A DNA stretch of 64,000 nt from Bryoerythrophyllum caledonicum (taxonomy: Eukaryota; Streptophyta; Bryopsida; Pottiales; Pottiaceae): the NCBI GenBank assembly GCA_963971425.1, contig OZ020518.1:31068770-31132769 (forward strand). The letters run 5' to 3'. A model generated the notes under the pieces. That model saw only the letters and a program-made list of their open reading frames with translations. It searched no databases and was not told the DNA's origin. Made by a program: the position numbers and the translations under genes. Positions within the stretch are counted from its first letter, which is position 1. Every line of letters begins with the position of its first letter. Shown one piece after another: positions 1-12,689 of the stretch.

Positions 1-1219
1 CTCCCGGGCATCTTTCATAGTGTTTCCGGGTATAGGAATTTACTAGTTTAAGACCCGGTATTATTACCATTCTAAAACTAATTAAGAAGTTAAGCATTTT
101 CCTATTTTACCTAATTCTTATACTAACTAATTATATGTACAATTAACTACTTTCTAACAACAATTAATCAAAACAAATACTTTTAACTCATTTTTTTAGT
201 GGGGCCTATAAAGTGGGAGTTTTCACACTCCCACAAACCCTATGTGTGAATATTGAAGAAATTATCATATGTGAAAACAAATCAATTTACCATGTGAAAA
301 TTCCTTGAAGATTCCCAAAAATCATGTGGTACTGTCGCATTTTTCCCACATGGGGTGACTTTACCACATTAGTGTTATTCTTTGCTAAATTAGGAGAGAA
401 AAACAGTTGGTTTACCATGTGGTAATGCCTCCTGCAGCCCCTTGTGACCATTTCTTTCAGTAGGATCAGTGCCTCTCGAAGGAGGTGGCAAAGCTTTCAC
501 CGTTGTGATCAAGCACTGCCTAGGAGCTGCCGCCATATCCTCGCTTCCAACTTGAACGCAACGGACAAGCATTCTAATCTCTAACCTATCACGACCAAGA
601 ATTCTAACTGTAAGGCACATTACCTTCTGCAATCTACAGTTAGGCGTTCAGTGCGACTCCTTGCCTCCGTCGTGCTACCCCGATGGGTCTCTTGCACTTG
701 CACTTGCTCTGCCCTACAATGCCCGTCTACTCCCTATTGGTGGGTGAACAATCCAACACTTAGTGAACTTTGCTTCGCAGTGATAGGAAGAGCCGACATC
801 GAAGGATAAAAAGCCAACGTCCCTATGAACGCTTGGCCAGTCATCCCTACGATAACTTTTCTAACCATCGACTCATAAGAGAAACACTGCCTCTTCTCCG
901 AATGTCCAGCCTCCTTAGGCGACAATATCATCAAGAGTAGTCCTGTGCATACTTGGCCCTTCTGACCTGCACACCTTCTATCTTCACAGAAGGAACATCG
1001 TTTCTCGGAGCTAGGTGCGTCTTGCTCTTGCTCTCCTTTCGATTGCACCCCGCAGACCTCTAGTTAACCACCTACACAAATGCCTCCATGCGCCGATCCT
1101 GACATCTTGCTAAACCTTTATACATTCTTTGTACTCTATGGAGTAAAACACGTTGTGCATGTACATATGGTTCTTGATTGACGTTTAAGGGCTAAACTGT
1201 CGGTCATGGGGTGTATTCC
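1..1219. other. AT-rich flank, no gene recognised
   Basis: I see no convincing coding sequence here. The open frames on the minus strand at 390-632 and 734-1048 have no recognisable motif. A short inverted repeat (GTGGGAGT ... ACTCCCAC) lies near 211-236, and CATGTG-type words recur between 285 and 430. This is the sequence into which the large element starting at 1223 was inserted. Confidence 0.5.
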
Positions 1220-2008
1220 TTAGGGCCGCTTCACACTTGGCCAAGTCAAGCGACCGTCCATAAAACTTTTTAGCCCAAACAATGGCAAGAGGCCAAACTT
1301 TTTGCTAAAAAGGATACATTAAAATATACATATTAAAGCCTTTTGCCAGTCGTGGTGTGAAGTTCCAAAGGCCAAGTTGAAAGGCCATTGAACCCCATAC
1401 CATTTGTAAAGATCCCAATCATTTCTTACAACAGGAATGGATCAGTTTTCTAAAATTTTCCTCTCTCTCATTCTTTTACCATGGATTCTAGAAGGAAACA
1501 TATTCTTGTTCTACTTTTGGTTTTGAGAAGAAAGGAATACATTTCTTCAAAAAAGTATTACTATTGAATGTAGGCTTGTTGTAACGCTGTCTCAACTAGC
1601 AATTGGAAATACTTTAGCTACAATTGGTGATTTCTATGGGATAGGTTTGAGTACTACTTTGGTGATTGTGAGGGAAGGTTTGCCAATTTGTCTTCTTTGT
1701 TAGAAGCAAAAACTTGAATGAATTCCTTGTGGCAAGTTGTGGATGTGCGCTTGAATTTTGAAAGCATTACAACCATCCTTGCATTTAACCTCACCCATGA
1801 GTTGATTCCTCCACTCAAGAGAATCAAAAATTAAGCTAAAATGCTCGAAAAAAACAATTACAACACATATAGGAAGTTAAAACAAAGAACGGATATTTAA
1901 CAAAATGTGGACAAAACGATCAATTGTAGACCAAATTAGATACTTGTGACAACCCTAAACACCTACTAGACAGTCCTAAAATTTACAATTTGTATGGGTG
2001 AAGGATAC

Positions 2009-2764
2009 TTAGAATCTACAGAGGATTGTTAAAATGTCGCGTGACTTCTCTTCTCGGGGGGTGGCCGACCATGACTCTTCGTCTTCCATAATAACAGGAA
2101 TAGTGCTTTGTATCGCAGAGATATAGTAGAAGTGATTTAAATGCAAGTGTCGGCGGGCAGCCGAGACGTAGTGATCAAGGATAAGGTGAAACAATCCGTG
2201 ATGGAGGATGGCGTCATGCACAAAGTCCGCGATCATGAGCATAAAATATTTTTGAATAAAGGGCTCAAATCCTGCGACTAGTGGAGACATGCATTAGATA
2301 GAGGAGGGTGGTTTATAAGCACAAGGAAGCTGGATATGATTAGAAATGAGCTTCATACAAAACAATGAAGCCAACGGTTGTCAACACTTTGACAAACAAA
2401 AACGATTGCATATATGAGAAATAGTCGAAACGTTTGCATATGTTGTGTCAAGTGTATAGGCGCAGTCGGCGAGGAGCCGACAAGAATGCTCTCTTCTATT
2501 CCGAAAGAGACCTCGCCATCTAATAACCAAGAATAGTACGTACAGTGCGATCTGACAACAATTCAGTCCTACGATTAGGATTAAGGAGCAATCCATCAGC
2601 TGGCAGCCGATGAAATAAGAATCAGTCGTCATCTCCACAATTGACTGAGATGCCACCAGCCTCCAGACTTGCAATCGCAGCGCTCGCTGCCTCAAACGGA
2701 ATACGGTGAGAACTAAGAGGGCTTTTCTTAGTGTGCGATGGATAGCGGTGCGAGTAAAGAACAA
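2009..2764 (-). other. Possible further exons of the minus-strand element gene
   Basis: Minus-strand frames at 2009-2290 (93 codons) and 2381-2764 (127 codons) lie downstream of the DUF7869-like gene inside the same element. Two copies of the element hairpin flank or interrupt them (2149-2165 and 2465-2481). I recognise no domain. They may be 3' exons, a second small gene or chance frames. Confidence 0.2.
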
Positions 2765-2999
2765 TTTTGCAGTTTTGTACCTCTAAAAGACAAGGTTCCC
2801 TTCGCCATCTCGTGGTCTAGCATTCCCTCGCGACAATCTTCTTTGATTCCTTCTTCCCTAATATGAGCATCCACCATTCCACTTTGAAATTCCCGTAGCA
2901 ATCTCCTGGTGTCAGATTAACGCATTCAAGAACTCGGCCCATCCACACGGGAAGGTAATGACCGTTGTTAGGACGGTAGAGAACGAAATCACCGAGTTA

Positions 3000-5900
3000 A
3001 ACGTCTTGAAATGGATTGAACGACAACTTTGGACGGCTCAATTCAAGGCCACAGAAAGGATATGCATCGGGGTCATCCTCAGGGGTAATGTCCGGAATTC
3101 CAATGACGTCATCGGGCGACGTAGAGCCGCGAGCATGATCGCGAATCCAGTTTGAATTAGGCCAAAACCCTTCTTGGAGAGACTCCCGGTTTGGTGGCAG
3201 GGGACCAGAAATAAGTTGATGGATACTCTCATAGTATAAAATGTAGGGGGCATATCCGCTGCATATCTCTTGTCCCGGGACATGCCGGTCTTCCAGAACT
3301 CAATATATTTGGCAATTCCGTTTTTGATGAAGGATTGCTTCTCGCTCACTCCAGTGGCCCGAGCAACCTCCTTCTCCAGGTTTCTTTTGTTCTGGTTAAC
3401 TCGGACGTCTCCCTAGAGGGACTTAAATGGGGTTGGCTTTGGATCTCCAACAGGTAGGCGTGGATTTCCGTGCTCATCCGTGGTCCACATCTTGACAGGC
3501 TTACCTGTAGGAGTCCAAGAAGAGTCAGTGGCACAAATTGAATGAGCACACGAACTTTTAGCAAAAACGTTTAGGTCCATCTTCGGGCCGCCAACGAAGA
3601 TGGAAGACGACGAAGGTGGAGAAAGCCGAAGAGAGATGGGAATAGGAGTATTTCCACCTTGACTGACTTACCTGGAGGAAGCGAGGATGAATCAGTCGCA
3701 CACTTCTTGTATCTCATGATCGGCCATCCAGCGTCATCTCCTTCCTCCTCTACGAAAAACTTGAACATGTGCATCTCTCCCAGTCCCACAGTCTTGTTAC
3801 TCCGGTCATGAAGATATCCAACAATATAACTCTTAAAATCGGCAACCTCTTGGACAAGTTCCGGAATGAACGCGACAGTCTTCTGCGAGTCCATGAAGGC
3901 TTTCATGAGGTCAACCAAACAGTAAGTATTCTTCCGTTTGATGAATTTCGAAAGGTAACTAAAATGTGTGTCAATATCCTCATGAGTGTGGCCAACAATC
4001 AAGAATCCCACAGTAACCTCCTTGAAGATTTTTCTAGCTGTAAGAAGCGAACAAAAAGCCATGAGGAACCGATTCTTGTTATCCTTGGCGGAGTTATCAA
4101 GCTAGAGAACAACTTCCGAGGAAGCGGGACTTGCGGTCTAACGGGATGAGTATTCGGGAACGGATCTCCTTTAGATTCTGGAATCGAGGACATACATCTA
4201 GACTTCCCATGAAGTAGAGCATCAAAGAAAGGATTTAGGGGCGGACATGTGAATAGCTCCTTGGACTCTCGCATGGGGCGCCTCTCTAATGCTCTTAGAA
4301 CACGGCAAAGAGAAGAGATGGTGAAATTCGAGTCCCCCAGCCATAACAACGTCAAGTAATGAGCGTAGGCACCGTCGCCTTGTCCATGTGTGAGCATGCC
4401 GGTACATGAAATCGGAATCTGACCGAGCCCAGCGATGGCCTTGGTAATCCTCTGCATTCTAGGAATGGCCGTCTTGGAGGTATCCATCTTGTCATGAATT
4501 ATGCAAAGGAACTCAGACGGGTACTAAATAGACTGAGCTGACCAGCTGGAATAAACATTTCTGTATGCCTTTTGGTAGTTTAGGTGCCTTTTTCAGTCAT
4601 CCGTGAATCCTTGCCACTCGTCTGACCCGCGAGGATATTTTGCGATAAACTCGACTAGGAAGTCGCACTTCGTGCACCTGGAGAAGTTGCTGCCCACTGA
4701 CTTTTCTTCTACATTCCTGAAGAATCTTTTCTTCATGTTACTCACCGCTGATTGCAAAATCGACTTGGCATTGCATTCGACGTTTACCTGGATAAGATAT
4801 TTTTAAGGATATCAGTAATACAGAAAGACGATGGTGTCATGTGTATGCCCAGTAGGCAATGAGTGAGTTCCGTCGGCGGGCCGCCGACGGTGCTCGTTGA
4901 AGCGACAGAGAAGACAAACAATGCTAAATACAAAGATAGACAAAAGGAATGACAATACTTACAAAGTTGGCCATGTCATGTAAGTGATTCCAATTCATGG
5001 CCGCGGGAAGGACCTTCAATGCGGCGACCCTCTTGTTTCCGATGACACGGAACTCATTCGGCATCTAGTCCGCACTGTCGTTAATAATGTTGGATATGGT
5101 TCCACGAGCCTGAACAATGTCAGGCCGGGTTGCATAATGCATGCGTTACCGTGGCTGCCATTAACGCGACTGATCTTTGAATCATATTTATAGTTGTAGT
5201 ATGCGGACTTCGACATGCCATGAATGTTATACCAAGCGACTTCACAAACATCGACTCCCATAAGGGTGATGTATAATTTTCGGAAACCGGGAATTTGGTG
5301 AAGCTGGTCCGCAACAGCATAGGCCATTTCGCGTTGTTGTTTGAATCTTGATGCGTAGTACTTCTTTCAAATCTTGCCGCTGTCTTCCCAACAAAATAAT
5401 TGGCAACATCGTTTCTTACAACACCTTCTCACGCTAACGAGGCGGCACTCATTTGGGCTCTGAAGGCGCCAGAACTTGGAGATCGACACATCGTCCTTCG
5501 GCAAAAGCTTCCGACGAACGCCCCTGTAAGGATCCTTAGGCACACCCTCAAGCCCGTCATCCTCACATGCAGCTTGACTATGCGTTGAGTAGAATGTAAG
5601 GCACTTAGAAAGAAGTGGACTACCTTCAAAGCGCGTGTGAGTTAATCGCCAACGCATCGTTGTCATCTGAAGATCCTCGACGTCCTCTGAGACAAAGAGG
5701 ACCCCAACATCAGTGTCTCCTAAAATCTCTGAATCGCATGCCTCATGTGGCAAGCACACTTGGATCATGGTACGCCCAAAAAAAGCAAAGTTGTCATCTA
5801 GGAGCTGGCAGTACTTGTTCCGCCATTGTGGTCGGTCTGGGAACGAATTCGGATCACATAAACCGTCAAGGGTAGTGGATGGATTCTCAAAAGAGTGATA

Positions 5901-6600
5901 ATTATGTTGTCGGCGGCTCGCCGATGAGATATCTTTGTTACTTCCAATGGCCATTTGAGTCTCCGATTCGGATCCCTCCATATAACTACGGATCCCATGA
6001 TTATTATTGCCCTCATATACCCTATCGGAACGGTTGTCGTCGTCCGATGCTTCAATGTCAGTATCGATCAATGAAGAGTCGATCCCCAGGGCATCATCGG
6101 AGCGGACATCAAGTGAAAAGGGACAAACCCGATAGCCACTCCATAGGACTAGGAAGCCTACGGAATCGCCGAGAGTACCGATGGAGGAAATCTCGCAATG
6201 TGCGGGATGACGGACATATTTGGGATTGATAGATTGAACTCTGACAAGCAGAAAGAAGCTGTGAGGAATGAAAAATCCCTCCCACATACCCTTCGGTGAG
6301 CATTTGATGATGACCCCAATTCCTGCACAACGTCTCTAATCTCCGCTGACATCAAGTAGACCACCTCCATGCCGTTGCGAAGGTCCAGAAACTCTTGGAT
6401 GGGCTTGAGGTCATAAACTAAGAGAGTAGGTTTCTCCGCAGGCTCCTCTGAAAGTTCATCGATGTCAGCATAAGGCCTAAGATCAACGGCCTCCCAGTTG
6501 ATCGACCAACCTTCGCAGTCCCGCAACATGGAAACGCCATCCATAGGAAATAGAATGGGCATCTCCAGTGCATCGGACACTTCAATAACCTTCACACAAA
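3000..6600 (-). pseudogene. DUF7869-like putative transposase/nuclease gene, decayed
   Basis: Read on the minus strand, several exons join in order. A CCKKRCCQLF cysteine segment lies near 5390. Next comes VCEVAWYNIHGMSKSAYYNY (about 5210-5260). The intron at 4788-4962 has a clean GTAAGT donor. It is followed by FSRCTKCDFLVEFIAKYPRG, IIHDKMDTSKTA, TGMLTHGQGDGAYAHY and then LDNSAKDNKN and VGHTHEDIDTHFS (about 3960-4101). From memory this order is typical of DUF7869 proteins, whose spaced acidic residues suggest an RNase H/DDE-like core; that enzymatic role is inference. In-frame TAG at 3413-3415, 4102-4104 and 4524-4526, a TGA at 4593-4595 and an apparent frame slip just before LDNSAKDNKN indicate a broken gene. 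The C-terminal part runs to about 3040. A short segment (3480-3550 and 3655-3710) looks tandemly duplicated. The upstream acidic region to 6595 is less certain. Confidence 0.6.
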
Positions 6601-6602
6601 TA

Positions 6603-8500
6603 ATCCATGGGTCCCTGAGAACGACCCTCTCGACAATCGTCCTGCTAGCAAAGTAGAGGCCGGAATGAGTGAGAGTACCAACAATACCTCTACAGGGCTT
6701 CCTTTGTCAAAACTTCATGTTCCTTATGAACGACATCATGGGTTCAGGATCTATGCTAATGTTAGTGATATGAAATCACTGACGACAATAGATAAGGGAA
6801 TGGCAGCAACAATGATTTCGTCGGCCGCCCGCCGACGAGGGTGGCTCTGGAGTCTCAAAGTCGATGAACCTGATCAACAACCACACGAATTCCTAAATTA
6901 GCTTTAGAGTTGCTGGAAAATGGGTCTTGTAAACCATGCTGTCGGCTACCCGCCGACGGCTAAATGTTGCACATAAAGCCTACCATGTGAAGGATGTGAC
7001 AGGCATCCGCCGAGTGGATATTATCATCCGCCGACGGACTTTGGAACAGAAAAAGAAATTGGTGGGAACTTAGTCAGTAGTACTTGATTTCTAATGAGCC
7101 ATCTAATATAATTAACTGCCGGATAAGTGATAGTGAATAACCAAGCATATTCAGTGAAGGAGTGAGATAAAAAAAGGACCTATGCTGGACCAATGATAAC
7201 AGACTTGTGCATGATCAGATATATGGACTTTAAATTAGCCTCTAAGAAAATCAGTACCAGTTGCGAGCGTGAGAAGGTAGAGCATTGAATAAGGGGTGAG
7301 CAAGTCCAGAAATGACGCGTGAGTTCTAGGAGTTTAGTTCATGTCCCCACCATCATGCGAACTTTTTCACGCGCAAATTTCAAATTTGAAATTAGCCGCC
7401 AAAATCGATTAACGACATCCGCTCAAGGGTTGTCTCAAGCGCGCCAAATCCTGCAGATTCAAAATGGAACGAGGTGACAAGATGAAGTCAAATCATTCGA
7501 AGTGACATCGTAGGTGTAGGACCCTATACCCTAGGCCAAATGATGGCCGAGGCGACATTAATGATGTCACATCAATTCGAGGTATCATGGCCCCAAAACC
7601 CTAGTTTCTAAGTTTTTATCCGAGACGACACTTCGAGATGGCATGTCACTTGGGAATTGATACCTAGATCACGCTTAGCACCCGAGCATGAAGTCTCGGC
7701 CGTCCGAAAATCTTCCTAGCAAGATCGAATGGCTACGACGGTCCACCGGATCCGAGTACAAAACCTTGACATCTTCCTATTTCTGGTCATTTCTAATCCT
7801 GCTCTTCTTGATTTCGCGTTGTCGCTAAGTTAAGCGCGCTTACGACTTTAAGCTTAGTGTTTGGGTTCATCCGTCGATCGCCAGCAGCCGACGGACGTCG
7901 GAGGCTAGCAGAGGCGCTTCAGCGCAACTCATTAGCCGAGGAGTAATTCCTACCCGCCGACGAAATGGCGACAACGTAGAGGTGTGTACATCATCACCGT
8001 CGGCAGCCAGCCGACGGATTTCGAGTTCCGTATTTGAGATGCCCTTTTAGTTTATGGTCTTTTGTCGGCAGCCTGCCGATGGATGTTGTGTTCAGTGTAG
8101 TTGAATTTACTGCTGTACGTGAATTTTCATACCGAAGTGATTACAAGTGGATGTAGTTAGGTTTCAGAGTGAATACGTCATAGGGTCTTCAAAATTTTAT
8201 TTTATGATACACATTTGACTGTGTCCGTCGGCGGCCCGCGGACGAATGCTGAGTTCAGTCTATTAAAAGCCTTTGTGGTATTAGGTCTATCGCACAGAGA
8301 TGATAAGCTCAATGTGAACTGAGGTTTTCCAAGTCATAGTGCCTCAAAACATCCTTTTATGTGGTATACACTAGTCATTGTGGTTGTCGGCGGTCCGCCG
8401 ATGAAGTCTATGGCAGGTGGTCTGATCAAAGTCTTCCTTTATGTCGCGCATGACTGTAATTCCAAATAAGCCAAAGTGGCTCGTCGGCAGTGCTGTGGAC
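6603..8500. other. Central spacer of the large element, dense in hairpins
   Basis: No convincing gene. This stretch between the leftward and rightward genes holds the highest density of the 17-bp hairpin family (6820, 6941, 7871, 7997, 8064, 8225 and 8386, plus partial copies near 7007, 7026, 7954 and 8482). It is the likely shared promoter or regulatory region of the two divergent genes; that role is inferred only from position. Confidence 0.5.
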
Positions 8501-8519
8501 CTCGAAGTAGATGTGGGAT

Positions 8520-9784
8520 GGCCGGGTGATAGCAAGCCACGAGTCACATGTGAGGTTCACCCACAGTTAACGTCGTGGGGCATCACATGGAGATAGGAGG
8601 TGATTGCCGAGTTGGGCATCAACGTGAACCACAACTCTAAAACATTTGTGGATGGGAGCTTGGTGTCCGTGCTTGACATGAAGGAGGACCCGGAGGACGA
8701 GTCGAAAGTGCGACTCCTAATTCAGGTGAAGGTCAAAATGGCTGACAAAAACCCGGACATCATCGCAGTTCGAATTCCTTAGATGACCTACACTCAAGAG
8801 CTATGCATCACTGCTCAAGAGACCGGGATGCGGTTCTTCGGCGTGACTCCTAAAGACAGGACGGATTTGCTTACCTGTTTTGGAGAAGCAAAGGACCTCA
8901 GGGACGCGGAGAACTCCAGGGTCGGGATCATGACGGCCTCAAAGTCGAAGACGGTGAGGAAGCCCAGAAACTCCAGGAAAGCGGTTGGCGACGCTCTGAC
9001 TCAAGTTGCTGGAACTCCCGACACCGGAGAGTCGAGTTTGTAGGTGGTCAAGAAGAGGGCGTCAAAGAAGGAGCTGAAGGTGAAGTCCGTCATTGATGCG
9101 CTTTCATTTGCCAACCACCTTTCAGTCAAGACGAGTGGTGAGGAGCTGGACATCATGTACAAGGCGTTAGAGGATGGTCTTAGTGCTTGTTATCCATTCG
9201 AGCAGAACACGCTTCCAGCAAAAATATCCTCCGCAAAAATTCATGTTGCTCCCGACTCGATGAAGTATAGACCCATCATCGCGAAGCGCATAGAACAACT
9301 CGTGTTGTTCTACAGAGGATTGAGACCATGGCGGGCAAAGCCGCCTCTGTACTGTGTTCCTCTGCGGGGTCCTCCGAGAACGAAAGAGAACGGGAGGGAG
9401 CTGCACAAGGATCGAGCTTATGTTGCCACGGATTCCTGCATCCATGGACGTCGAGGGTGTGCTTGACGGAATACACTACAAGTGGTGGAATTCTCCAACA
9501 TGCCACAATACATCTTTGGTGGCCAACATACATACCTGGCATGCAAAGCACTCGGCGAGTTGGAGCCCGTGGATTCGGACAGGGCAAATTACTTTCTTGA
9601 TCACAATATTATCCCATTGTCGTCGAGGGATCCGGAAAACCTCGTGGAGATCTCCAACCTCTTGAACATCGAAATCAAGGACAAGAAAGCGAAGGAGACC
9701 TTCGTGTCGCAGCTCCGGAAGATGAGGGATAAGTGGATCGAGCATGGTCCGCTCGACAAGAGGACCAACTACAGGAAATAGAAG
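8520..9784 (+). pseudogene. N-terminal part of the rightward element gene, ParB/GGQH-like segment
   Basis: One reading frame runs from about 8520 to 9300, interrupted only by TAG at 8594, 8780 and 9041. It encodes a hydrophilic protein (GINVNHNSKTFVDGS, then a Lys-rich stretch, then a helical stretch to about 9300). Two frame changes follow around 9310-9480. The frame then resumes with MPQYIFGGQHTYLACKAL at about 9500-9553. A GGQH/DGQH word followed by an alanine-rich helix is reminiscent of ParB/sulfiredoxin-like or DGQHR nuclease-fold domains; this is a weak resemblance and I would not assert activity. The exon ends at 9784 (AAG then GTAATG), with a TAG at 9779-9781 just before the donor. 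Confidence 0.35.
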
Positions 9785-9934
9785 GTAATGTGTCACTTCA
9801 CTCAGCAATTTTGCTCTCCATTATTGACGATCTCATGAGCATGGTGGAATTAAATCATTGATTATGTTTCGTCGGCGGACAACCGACAACATTGTGATTG
9901 AGCTCATGTAAATGTCATCTATATCATTGAGTAG

Positions 9935-11212
9935 GAGTTCTGCAAGGAATACTTTGCAACACAGTTGGGGAAGGACTCCAAGACGGACACGTCGAAGCTG
10001 CCGCTTGTCTTTGCGCCAGACAAGTTTTACAACAAGTGGCAAGAAGTCTTTGACGCAAGGGATTGGAGCAACCTGATTGGTGAGGATGGGAAGAAGCCCC
10101 AAAACATCCTTAAAATTCCTGAACGGGACCTCACCCTCCACGACCTTCAACATATTTTCGCCTTCCGGGACGAGGAATCTATGAAGCTTGCTCATGAAAT
10201 CCTCGCGAAGAAGGTATACTTGAAGATAACCGGGGGGTGCAACAAGGATGCAGAAGGAGTTTCGCTCAAATCGTGGTGTCAGGATAAGAAGATGGAATAC
10301 ATCATCAAGAACGAGCTCATGCTGATGTATTGGAAGTATCCATTGAAGAAGGCTGGCGATAACACCTACTCACCTTGGCCGATTGAAGAATACATGCAGT
10401 TGGCGAACGAGAAGGGCATCAGCGACGAAACCATCATGAACATCAGATGCAAGCTGGTGCTTAGTGATCCGGTGAAGGCCTACCTCAAAAGGAGGTACAG
10501 CGGAATTACACCAAGTACCACCCCAGCTCCAGCGGAGTTCCATGCGGCGTTACGGAAGTATGCCCTCAGCTGCAACGATGATGTTGATGAGTATAGTGTC
10601 CGTCACGAAGTTCGGGTTGCGCATGAGCTTGAGGACGTCGTGAGCCTGATCGATGAATCCGGACTCTTCAATCTCGAGATGTTCATCGTGTTCGGCTTTG
10701 ATAAGTGCAGGGTTCCGATCTACTGCAACAAAGACGGGCTCAAGGCTGTTGCAGAGAGGGTGTTGCGGGATGAGGGGGATGACAGGGAACTCTACGCCCT
10801 TTCAGTCTTCATCACAGACGACGAGTCCAATTTCGTGATTGAGACTGAATGTCGTTCGAAGAAGCTGGATTGCGCAGTCCACACCATCCCCTACCTTCCA
10901 GACTCCAGCGGTAGTTTCACTCCCTCCGCCATAGACGAGAGATCCATCGTGCATGTCTGCATTCTTTTCAACCAACCTGGAGCTCCACGGGACGGCGTGC
11001 GCGAGTTCCAAAAGGTAACTGGATTGACGAAGCCTCTCAGTCCACTCTACGACGACGCTGCCTCGCCCTCGGCTGAGAGTTGGGCTGGAGATGAATGCCA
11101 TCCAAGCTTAGGGTTGCTCTCATCAATTTTGCAACCCACAATGGTGAAGGGCGACTCAAGTCTGACCGTCTTCAACACTTGGGGTGGAGGCAAGGTGACT
11201 GCATTGGCCTTG
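9935..11212 (+). pseudogene. Unrecognised 426-codon exon of the rightward element gene
   Basis: An uninterrupted exon between the intron at 9785-9934 (acceptor GAGTAG) and a GTAAGT donor at 11213. It keeps the frame of the preceding exon. It encodes a charged globular protein with no family I recognise; the last segment reads SLTVFNTWGGGKVTALAL, glycine-rich and possibly a nucleotide- or cofactor-binding loop, but that is a guess. Each flanking intron contains one perfect or near-perfect copy of the element hairpin (9871-9887 and 11269-11285). This is the best preserved coding block in the element. Confidence 0.5.
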
Positions 11213-11334
11213 GTAAGTCACCTCTCCTTCCTCCATTCATTCCTTCTTTCCTTCACCATCTCGTGTCCGTCGGCGGCCCGCCGATGAGACAATTTTCATA
11301 CTGATCATTGACGAAGACTGTTTGCGCAACAGCG

Positions 11335-12393
11335 ACACAAAGCGACAGTGACGAATTTGTTTGTGAGGAGGCGAAGGTTGAGGTCGCGATGGAGGGAGTG
11401 TAGGCTATGTCCTTCCTACCGGGCAGAGCTCACCTGCTTGCGCTAACACTTCCAGCTGAGCCCGCTATGGAACCCAATGAGGTGGTCAATTTGATTGAAA
11501 CCGACCAGGATTCAAAGCATGGGACCAAGATTGGCGACGATGCGATGGACGACAACATTTTCCCTGATAACGTCGGGAGCGATGGACTGCTCACAGCAGC
11601 CGACTTAGGTGTTGATCACGATGAAGCACACTTGATAAGGCCTCAAAAAGGAGGAAAGGCACCAACTGTGGTGCGACCAAAGGTGGAGCCGCGGCGCGAT
11701 GACCGTCCCCCTGCACCAAGCGGGATGACCGTCCCCCTGTTCGCACAGCCTGCAGATGAAACCGTCGTGCGCTCACAAGGTGCCTTTGTCCCTCCCCGAG
11801 CTATGACCTCCATTGACCTAGGAGTCGGCGGCCCGCCAACGCCGCCTACACCAAGCCAAGCTATATCTGGTGGGCTTGTACAGCGTGAGAATCCTTCGAG
11901 TTCTTCACAGCCAAGCGTGTCCACTACTCCGAAATCCGGCCATGTTCTACATCATGCACCGGTGCCAGAAGTGGTGAGCAAGAAGAAGAAACCGAATGTG
12001 AGGATTATTGCTCCAAATCGGACTATTCACGTTGCGGCTTCCGAAATCAGTGGAGGACAAACTCCCCAGAGTTCCGCCCCCACCGAACCACCGAAATAGA
12101 AGCAACGGAGCCATTTACAGAAGAGACTTAAGGCAATGTCAAAAGAAGGTGGCATTTCCTCGGTAGTATCATCACCGGAGAGCACTTCGAAGAAGAGCAA
12201 GGAGGGGCGGTCTCGGAAGCGGTCGCCTCTCCCTCTGAAAATGAAAGTGCGGAAGACAAAGAGGGGGGGTAGCGTTGGTTCTACCCCAAGAGAACTCTCA
12301 ATGTCCCCTGACTCTACTGATCATCCCAACATGGGGCTTTTGCCTACTGCTCTTCCTGTGAGGCAGGGTACAGGCAATACATTCGAATGTTAG
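11335..12393 (+). pseudogene. Ser/Pro/Lys-rich linker region of the rightward element gene
   Basis: A frame from about 11335 to 12393 is broken only by TAG at 11401 and 12097. It encodes a low-complexity protein: an acidic start (SDSDEF), a Pro/Arg-rich centre, then KKKK and a Lys/Ser-rich basic end that could act as nuclear localisation signals. One hairpin copy sits inside the coding frame (11824-11840, read as VGGPPTP). It looks like an unstructured linker between the front domains and the HAD modules. Joining to the exon ending at 11212 is uncertain: the acceptor at 11331-11332 does not give this frame directly. Confidence 0.4.
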
Positions 12394-12689
12394 TCACGAG
12401 ATAATGCACCTGGGAGATTTTTCTTGCACTTTAGCACACTATCTTTCTAATATATGTACTTTATCACGTTAACACAAAGCTGTTTTTCCATGGTTGTTCT
12501 TCTGAGTTCGCAGTCTATCATCAGAATGTGTTTTCATGTTCCACTTCTCTGTCGGCTGCCCGCCGATTGTATATCTAATAGCTTCCATATTTCTATCAAT
12601 CAGCAGTTCATCCAGGTATTCCTCTTCCTGTTGTTTTAACTCCAGCAACTGACAAAGAAAGAGCGGATCGGGAAACGGAGGCATTTGAT

